Notes under the pieces: generated by a model
Databases searched by the model: none
Told to the model about the DNA's origin: nothing
The model's input: only the letters and a program-made list of their open reading frames with translations
Translations under genes and position numbers: made by a program
Assembly (NCBI GenBank): GCA_903847495.1
Contig: CAINDT010000073.1
Span: 1 to 5,969 of the forward strand
DNA length: 5,969 nucleotides
Direction of reading: 5' to 3'
From: an uncultured Actinomycetes bacterium
GTDB taxonomy: Bacteria > Actinomycetota > Thermoleophilia > Gaiellales > F1-60-MAGs149
In this document: positions 1 to 5,969 of the stretch, in pieces
How positions within the stretch are numbered: position 1 is the stretch's first letter
How the letters are laid out: the number at the start of each line of letters is the position of its first letter

Positions 1-1
1 C

Positions 2-2623
<2,622 letters not shown>

Positions 2624-2631
2624 GTAGCGGA

Positions 2632-3810
2632 TCAGCGTCGCGACGCGCGGGGACTGCGCCCCGTCGGCGCGACCTCGCGTTCGAAGTCGTCGAGCAGGCG
2701 GAACAGGTCGATCGTCTCGAACACGCGATTGCGCCGTCCGACGGTGATGGCACGCAGGACACCCGCATCGACGAGGCGGCCGACGCCGACGCGGACCGAC
2801 TCGTCGCTCATCCCGATGCGCTCCGACATCTGCCCGATGCGGAACACCGGCAGCCCGACGAGTTCGGGGATCATCCGCGCCGCCGCCGACTGGCGACGAG
2901 GGTTGCCCGCCCGCTCCGTCCAGCGCTGCTGGAGCGCCTCGATGCGTGACGCGAGATCCAGCGAACCTGCGGCTGCCGCCTCGACGCGCTCGGCGAAGTA
3001 CGCGACCCACGTCCAGATGTCGTCGTAGCGGTAGGCGGTGAGACTCTCGATGTAGCGGTCGCCGGAGGCGGCGAGCGCGAGGCTGACCGGGATCGCGGCG
3101 TCGGCGGTGACGCCGCGCCGCCGGAGCACCGTGTGGATCAGGGCACGCCCGACGCGGCCGTTGCCGTCGGCGAAGGGGTGGATCGTCTCGAACTGGGCGT
3201 GCACGATCGCGGCCTGCGTGAGGGCGGGTAGATCCCGGCGCGCGGCGAATGCGCAGAGGTCCGCGAGCAGCACGGGCACGTCCTCGGGCGGGGGAGGCAC
3301 GAACTCGGCAGCGTGCGGGCCGTCGCCCCCGATCCAGTTCTGCTCCGTGCGAAGGCGCCCTGCGATGGGCCGATCCCGCGTCTCCTCGAGCAGGCGGCGG
3401 TGGATCTCCTCGATCGCGGCGGGGGAGAGCTCCGCTGCGGAGCCCACGCGAATGGCCTCCTCCATCGCGCGGACATTGGCGACGACGAACGACGCGGTAT
3501 CGCGCGCGGCGGCGGGATCTGCAAACGCGCGCGCGAGGTTGCGGTGGCTGACCTGATAGCCCTCGATGCGCGACGAGGCAACGGCCTCGCTGCGCAGCAG
3601 CTGTCGGGCGATCGCCTCGGTCCGGGTGCCGAGGACGCCGGTGCCGACGGCGATGCACGCCGCACTAGCACGGCGCTCGCGTTCCGCGACTCCCGACGGA
3701 AGCGCCAGCTCCAGTTCGGCGATCGTCGGGGGGACGTACGCGGTGTACGGCCGCAGGCGCACGTCGGGCGTCATCCATTCGCCGTGGAACTCGGTGAACG
3801 CGAGACGCAT
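2632..3810 (-). CDS. Fic-domain protein (class II, self-inhibited) with C-terminal winged helix
   Basis: A Fic-family enzyme, expected to move AMP (or another nucleotide part) from ATP onto hydroxyls of target proteins; the target is unknown. From the ATG at 3810 it has 392 residues. Seen in order: a Fic_N-like start with TAYVPP (23-28); the inhibitory motif SSRIEG (79-84, pattern SxxxEG), which in class II Fic proteins blocks ATP gamma-phosphate placement; the flap region EQNWIGGDG...EFVPPPPEDVP (156-179); the complete catalytic motif HPFADGNGRVGR (211-222) with His211; and a winged-helix-like end (about 312-365, IGQMSERIGMSDESVRVGVG). The inhibitory motif is inside the protein, which fits the absence of a separate antitoxin gene nearby. 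The ATG at 3810 is preferred over an upstream ATG at 3885 because a good -10 box sits 6 bases before it; ATG 3774 is another option. It converges on purA and diverges from purD. The enzyme family is secure; biological role is not. Confidence 0.93.
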   Translation of the reverse strand: MRLAFTEFHGEWMTPDVRLRPYTAYVPPTIAELELALPSGVAERERRASAACIAVGTGVLGTRTEAIARQLLRSEAVASSRIEGYQVSHRNLARAFADPAAARDTASFVVANVRAMEEAIRVGSAAELSPAAIEEIHRRLLEETRDRPIAGRLRTEQNWIGGDGPHAAEFVPPPPEDVPVLLADLCAFAARRDLPALTQAAIVHAQFETIHPFADGNGRVGRALIHTVLRRRGVTADAAIPVSLALAASGDRYIESLTAYRYDDIWTWVAYFAERVEAAAAGSLDLASRIEALQQRWTERAGNPRRQSAAARMIPELVGLPVFRIGQMSERIGMSDESVRVGVGRLVDAGVLRAITVGRRNRVFETIDLFRLLDDFEREVAPTGRSPRASRR

Positions 3811-3816
3811 ACGCAG

Positions 3817-3822
3817 AGTATA
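3817..3822 (-). promoter_or_regulatory. -10 box of fic, leaderless-type promoter
   Basis: On the minus strand TATACT is followed by exactly 6 bases (CTGCGT) and then the ATG at 3810. Transcription would start at or next to the A of the start codon, giving an mRNA without a leader. No Shine-Dalgarno sequence precedes the ATG, in agreement. No convincing -35 box is seen 16-18 bases upstream. Confidence 0.6.
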
Positions 3823-3871
3823 GAAGAAACTCTGGATACACGGCGGACACGCGATGCGCCATTGCGCTGAG

Positions 3872-3884
3872 TGAGCCACGCTCA
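3872..3884. repeat. Perfect inverted repeat in the fic-purD intergenic region
   Basis: TGAGCCACGCTCA: two 5-bp arms around 3 bases. It lies between the fic promoter and the purD -10 box, where the purD -35 region would be, so an operator is possible. At this length it can also arise by chance. Confidence 0.35.
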
Positions 3885-3898
3885 TCCGGCGGCGCGAC

Positions 3899-3904
3899 TA
3901 GGCT
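3899..3904 (+). promoter_or_regulatory. Candidate -10 box for purD
   Basis: TAGGCT fits the TANNNT pattern of actinobacterial vegetative promoters and lies in the intergenic gap. A start near 3911 would give a leader of about 50 bases before the TTG of purD. No clear -35 box is present at the usual spacing; the inverted repeat at 3872-3884 lies there instead. Confidence 0.45.
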
Positions 3905-3911
3905 GGGTTTG

Positions 3912-3965
3912 GTGTTCGCCTGCCGCACGCAGCCGTGTCCTTCCGTCGTACGGAGCGCGCGTTGA
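3912..3965 (+). CDS. Possible 17-codon leader ORF overlapping the purD start
   Basis: GTG at 3912 opens a reading frame of 17 codons, MFACRTQPCPSVVRSAR, that stops at TGA 3963-3965. This TGA overlaps the purD TTG (3962-3964) as TTGA, the arrangement used for translational coupling. The GTG is 7 bases after the candidate -10 box at 3899-3904, so it would be at the very 5' end of the mRNA and read without a leader, like the two other leaderless-looking starts in the window. The peptide resembles nothing I recognise and its codons are not clearly biased. It may be chance; the evidence is position only. Confidence 0.25.
   Translation: MFACRTQPCPSVVRSAR
3952..3955 (+). promoter_or_regulatory. purD ribosome binding site that decides the TTG start
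   Basis: GGAG is 6 bases before TTG 3962, a good Shine-Dalgarno spacing. The upstream in-frame GTG at 3935 has no such site and would add nine residues before the universal GARS N-terminus. Confidence 0.65.
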
Positions 3966-5227
3966 GAGTGCTCGTCGTCGGCTCGGGTGGGCGCGAGCAC
4001 GCGCTCGTCTCGGTGATCGCGGCGAGTCCGCACTGCCTCGAGGTCCACGCCGCGCCCGGCAATCCGGGGATCGCGCTGGTGGGCAAGTGTCACCCGGTCA
4101 AGGTCGACGACATCGATGGTCAGGTCGCGCTCGCGCAGGAGCTCGGCGTCGACCTCGTCGTCGTCGGACCCGAGGTGCCGCTCGTCCTGGGCCTGGCCGA
4201 CCGCCTGCGCGACGCGGGCATTGCGGTCTTCGGCCCGAGCGCCGCGGCTGCGCAGGTCGAGGGCTCGAAGGCGTTCACCAAGGAGTTGCTCGAGGCCGCC
4301 GGCGTCGATACCGCGAAGGCGTTCGCCGTCACCACGCTCGCTGAGGCGCGCGATGCGATCGCTGCGCTCGGCGGCCGCTGCGTCGTGAAGGCCGATGGTC
4401 TGGCTGCCGGCAAAGGCGTGATCATCTGCGACGACGCGGCCGAGGCTGAGCAGGCGGCGCAGGACCTGCTCGCCGGCGCGCTCGGCGACGCCGGCACGAC
4501 GCTTGTGATCGAGGAGCGCATGGAGGGCCCCGAGCTGTCGGTGCTCGCGCTGTGCAACGCCGAGGCGGCTGTACCGCTGCCGAGTGCGCGCGACTACAAG
4601 CGCATCGGCGAGGGCGGCACCGGTCCCAACACGGGTGGCATGGGCGCGATCTCGCCGGCCCCCGGCGTCTCCGACGAGGAGGCCCAGCACATCGTCGACA
4701 CCGTCCACAAGCCGATCCTGCGCGAGCTCCTCAAGCGCGGCATCTCGTTCTCGGGGTGCCTGTACGCGGGGCTGATGCTCACGGCGACCGGCCCGCGGGT
4801 GCTCGAGTTCAACGTCCGTTTCGGCGACCCCGAGACCGAGGCCGTGCTGCCGCGGCTGGGGGAGGATCTGCTGCCGTTCCTGCTGGCCTGTGCCAACGGC
4901 ACGCTGCAGGACGGCACGCTGCGCACGATCCCCGGCGCCGCGGTCACGGTGGTCCTCGCGTCGCGCGGCTATCCGGCGTCGTCCGAATCGGGCACGCCGA
5001 TCAGCGGTGTCGCCGAGGCTGGACGCCAGCGCGATGTCGCGGTCTTCCACGCCGGCACGGCGATCGGCGGTGGCCAGCTCGTCACGGCCGGTGGCCGCGT
5101 CTTGGCTGTCACCGCGCGTGGTGCTGACGGCGACGCTGCGAAGGTCGCAGCCTACGAGGCCGCGGCGCAGATCGCATTCGATGGGATGCAGCTGCGCGCC
5201 GATATCGGCTCCGACTCGCAGGGCTGA
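3962..5227 (+). CDS. purD: Phosphoribosylamine-glycine ligase (GAR synthetase)
   Basis: PurD joins 5-phosphoribosylamine and glycine with ATP to give GAR, the second step of de novo purine synthesis. With TTG 3962 as start the product is 421 residues, the usual family length, and begins MRVLVVGSGGREHAL as typical GARS proteins do. Further marks: GNPG at 33-36, VVGPEVPL at 67-74, the ATP-grasp core VVKADGLAAGKGV at 141-153, GTGPNTGGMGAISP at 219-232, the signature LEFNVRFGDPETEAVLPRL at 281-299 with metal-binding acidic and Asn residues, and a C-terminal HAGT...GGRVLAVTARG part (363-387). The longer GTG 3935 start is less likely because it lacks a ribosome binding site. It stands alone, divergent from fic, with a terminator-like hairpin after it, so it is probably transcribed on its own. 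It shares the purine pathway with purA. No defect is visible. Confidence 0.97.
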   Translation: MRVLVVGSGGREHALVSVIAASPHCLEVHAAPGNPGIALVGKCHPVKVDDIDGQVALAQELGVDLVVVGPEVPLVLGLADRLRDAGIAVFGPSAAAAQVEGSKAFTKELLEAAGVDTAKAFAVTTLAEARDAIAALGGRCVVKADGLAAGKGVIICDDAAEAEQAAQDLLAGALGDAGTTLVIEERMEGPELSVLALCNAEAAVPLPSARDYKRIGEGGTGPNTGGMGAISPAPGVSDEEAQHIVDTVHKPILRELLKRGISFSGCLYAGLMLTATGPRVLEFNVRFGDPETEAVLPRLGEDLLPFLLACANGTLQDGTLRTIPGAAVTVVLASRGYPASSESGTPISGVAEAGRQRDVAVFHAGTAIGGGQLVTAGGRVLAVTARGADGDAAKVAAYEAAAQIAFDGMQLRADIGSDSQG

Positions 5228-5237
5228 TCGTCGCCGA

Positions 5238-5260
5238 AAGCGCTGCCGGGGGCGCTTCTT
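5238..5260 (+). terminator. Weak terminator-like hairpin after purD
   Basis: AAGCGC (5238-5243) pairs with GCGCTT (5252-5257) around an 8-base loop and is followed by CTT, giving TTCTT in total. It starts 10 bases after the purD stop. The short stem and interrupted T-run make it a modest candidate; it may work in both directions. Confidence 0.45.
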
Positions 5261-5288
5261 GGTGGCGCGGGGGCAAAACGAGTAGTGT
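5259..5288 (+). promoter_or_regulatory. Leaderless-type promoter of the secreted-protein gene
   Basis: A -35-like TTGGTG (5259-5264), an 18-base spacer and a -10 box TAGTGT (5283-5288) are followed by 6 bases and then ATG 5295. The predicted transcript start is the start codon itself. No Shine-Dalgarno sequence precedes the ATG. The -35 box overlaps the tail of the purD hairpin. Confidence 0.5.
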
Positions 5289-5294
5289 TGCTGC

Positions 5295-5969
5295 ATGCCT
5301 GCCGTCGTCAGCTCCTTCCATCGTCGTGTCAATACTCGACGACTTCTGCTGTGCGTAGCCGTCGCCGTACTCGGCGGACTGCTCCTGCCGGTCGCCGCAT
5401 CGGCCGCGTCGGCCACCGCCTCGAAGCCGAAGGTGCTGGCTAGCGGCACGCTGCGCGTGACCGTCACGGCGCCCGGGGCCGGCACGGCGGAGATCAGCGC
5501 TGTGCGCGTCACCACGTCGTCGCCTGTTGGCCTGCTCTGTGCGACGGCCACGACGTTCTCGACGGCGGGGGAGTCGCAGACGCTCCTCTGCAAGCCCACG
5601 GCCACGGCGCAGAAGATCGGCCGCAACGGTGCCTACCGGCTGCGCCCCACGCTGACGTTCACCGCAGCCGACGGCGCGGCGACCACGACGTCGCTGGGTG
5701 TCGTGGTGGTGCCGCGCCTGCCCAATCCGACGGCTGCGGGAAGCGACGTCAAGCAGCTTGACGACGGCTCGATCAGCGTGCTCATCTCGTCGACGGGGCC
5801 TGGCACCGCGGTCGTCACCGGGACGAACGATCCGGGGCTGATGTGCACGGGGCGTGCGAAGCTGGCGACGCAGGGATCGGCAACGGTGACCTGCGCGCTC
5901 ACGTCGTTCGGTGTGTTCCTGCACAAGGCGGGCAATATGTTCGTGGACGTGTCGCTGCAGTTCACGCCC
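5295..5969 (+). CDS. Secreted tandem-repeat protein with paired cysteines, function unknown (3' end outside window)
   Basis: An ATG-started frame stays open for 225 codons to the window edge, so the gene is cut off. The N-terminus is a signal peptide: basic residues HRRVNTRR (9-16), a hydrophobic core LLLCVAVAVLGGLLLPVAA (17-35) and a likely signal peptidase site after ASA (35-37). TRRLLL at 14-19 loosely resembles a twin-arginine motif. The exported part has two related units, about 50-140 and 158-225+. Both show a strand, then GxGTA (61-65 and 168-172), P-x-GL/PGL followed by Cys (82 and 184), G-x-S/S-A-T and a second Cys 16-17 residues on (99 and 200), then an F/Y-rich strand ending LTFTA or LQFTP. 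Thr, Ser, Val and Ala dominate, which suggests beta-sandwich domains each with one disulfide, acting outside the membrane. I do not recognise the family; similar repeats are common in secreted proteins of soil actinobacteria. No neighbour points to a job. Confidence 0.85.
   Translation, partial: MPAVVSSFHRRVNTRRLLLCVAVAVLGGLLLPVAASAASATASKPKVLASGTLRVTVTAPGAGTAEISAVRVTTSSPVGLLCATATTFSTAGESQTLLCKPTATAQKIGRNGAYRLRPTLTFTAADGAATTTSLGVVVVPRLPNPTAAGSDVKQLDDGSISVLISSTGPGTAVVTGTNDPGLMCTGRAKLATQGSATVTCALTSFGVFLHKAGNMFVDVSLQFTP

Noticed and set aside
2648..2663. Hairpin CGGGG-ACTGCG-CCCCG near the purA/fic convergent ends
   Set aside because: It lies inside the fic coding end, has only a 5-bp stem and no T-run on either strand. 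It could slow polymerase but does not qualify as a terminator.
3811..3885. 25-residue N-terminal extension of Fic from ATG 3885
   Set aside because: No ribosome binding site, and translation would have to start upstream of the -10 box at 3817-3822. The extension has no Fic-like sequence.
3935..3961. GTG 3935 as start of purD
   Set aside because: No ribosome binding site before it; the added nine residues precede the normal GARS N-terminus, while TTG 3962 has GGAG at good spacing.
4820..4845. RFGDPETE in PurD instead of the common RFGDPETQ
   Set aside because: Glu at this place is, as far as I recall, allowed in the family signature, so it is not a defect.
5343..5354. LLLC in the last gene as a lipoprotein lipobox
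   Set aside because: The Cys comes right at the start of the hydrophobic core with Leu before it instead of Gly, Ala or Ser, so lipid attachment is unlikely; a signal peptidase I site further on fits better.
3665..5626. 653-residue open frame on the minus strand across purD
   Set aside because: Antisense to purD and the secreted-protein gene; no recognisable motif and composition of a shadow frame.

Overview
The window is a high-GC bacterial chromosome segment. Its very high GC at third codon positions, promoters placed at the start codon, and a purine/replication neighbourhood suggest an actinobacterial lineage. The secreted two-Cys repeat protein at the right end is reminiscent of class Thermoleophilia (Solirubrobacterales). 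That placement is an inference and no marker gene here settles it.

Layout, left to right: (1) the 3' end of dnaB, the replicative helicase gene. Most of what is visible (2-1123) is an in-frame intein with a LAGLIDADG homing endonuclease domain, and the last 63 helicase residues follow it. (2) purA, adenylosuccinate synthetase, starting on the base right after the dnaB stop codon, so the two are almost certainly co-transcribed and probably translationally coupled. (3) On the minus strand, converging on purA with 8 bp between the stop codons, a single-gene Fic-domain protein (AMP-transferase type) with its own N-terminal inhibitory motif and a C-terminal winged helix. (4) A 151-bp divergent intergenic region holding a near-leaderless promoter for fic, a promoter-like site for purD, a small perfect inverted repeat and a possible 17-codon leader ORF that overlaps the purD start. 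(5) purD, GAR synthetase, probably starting at TTG 3962. (6) A short gap with a weak terminator-like hairpin and a leaderless-type promoter. (7) The 5' part of a secreted protein of unknown function built from tandem beta-rich repeats, each with a conserved pair of cysteines; it runs off the right end.

How they fit: PurD carries out the second step of de novo IMP synthesis and PurA the first committed step from IMP to AMP, so the core theme is purine supply next to the replicative helicase. The intein is a selfish insertion in an essential gene and must splice for DnaB to work. The Fic gene interrupts the purine-gene neighbourhood and looks like an accessory cargo gene. I see no CRISPR array, tRNA, rRNA or insertion sequence.
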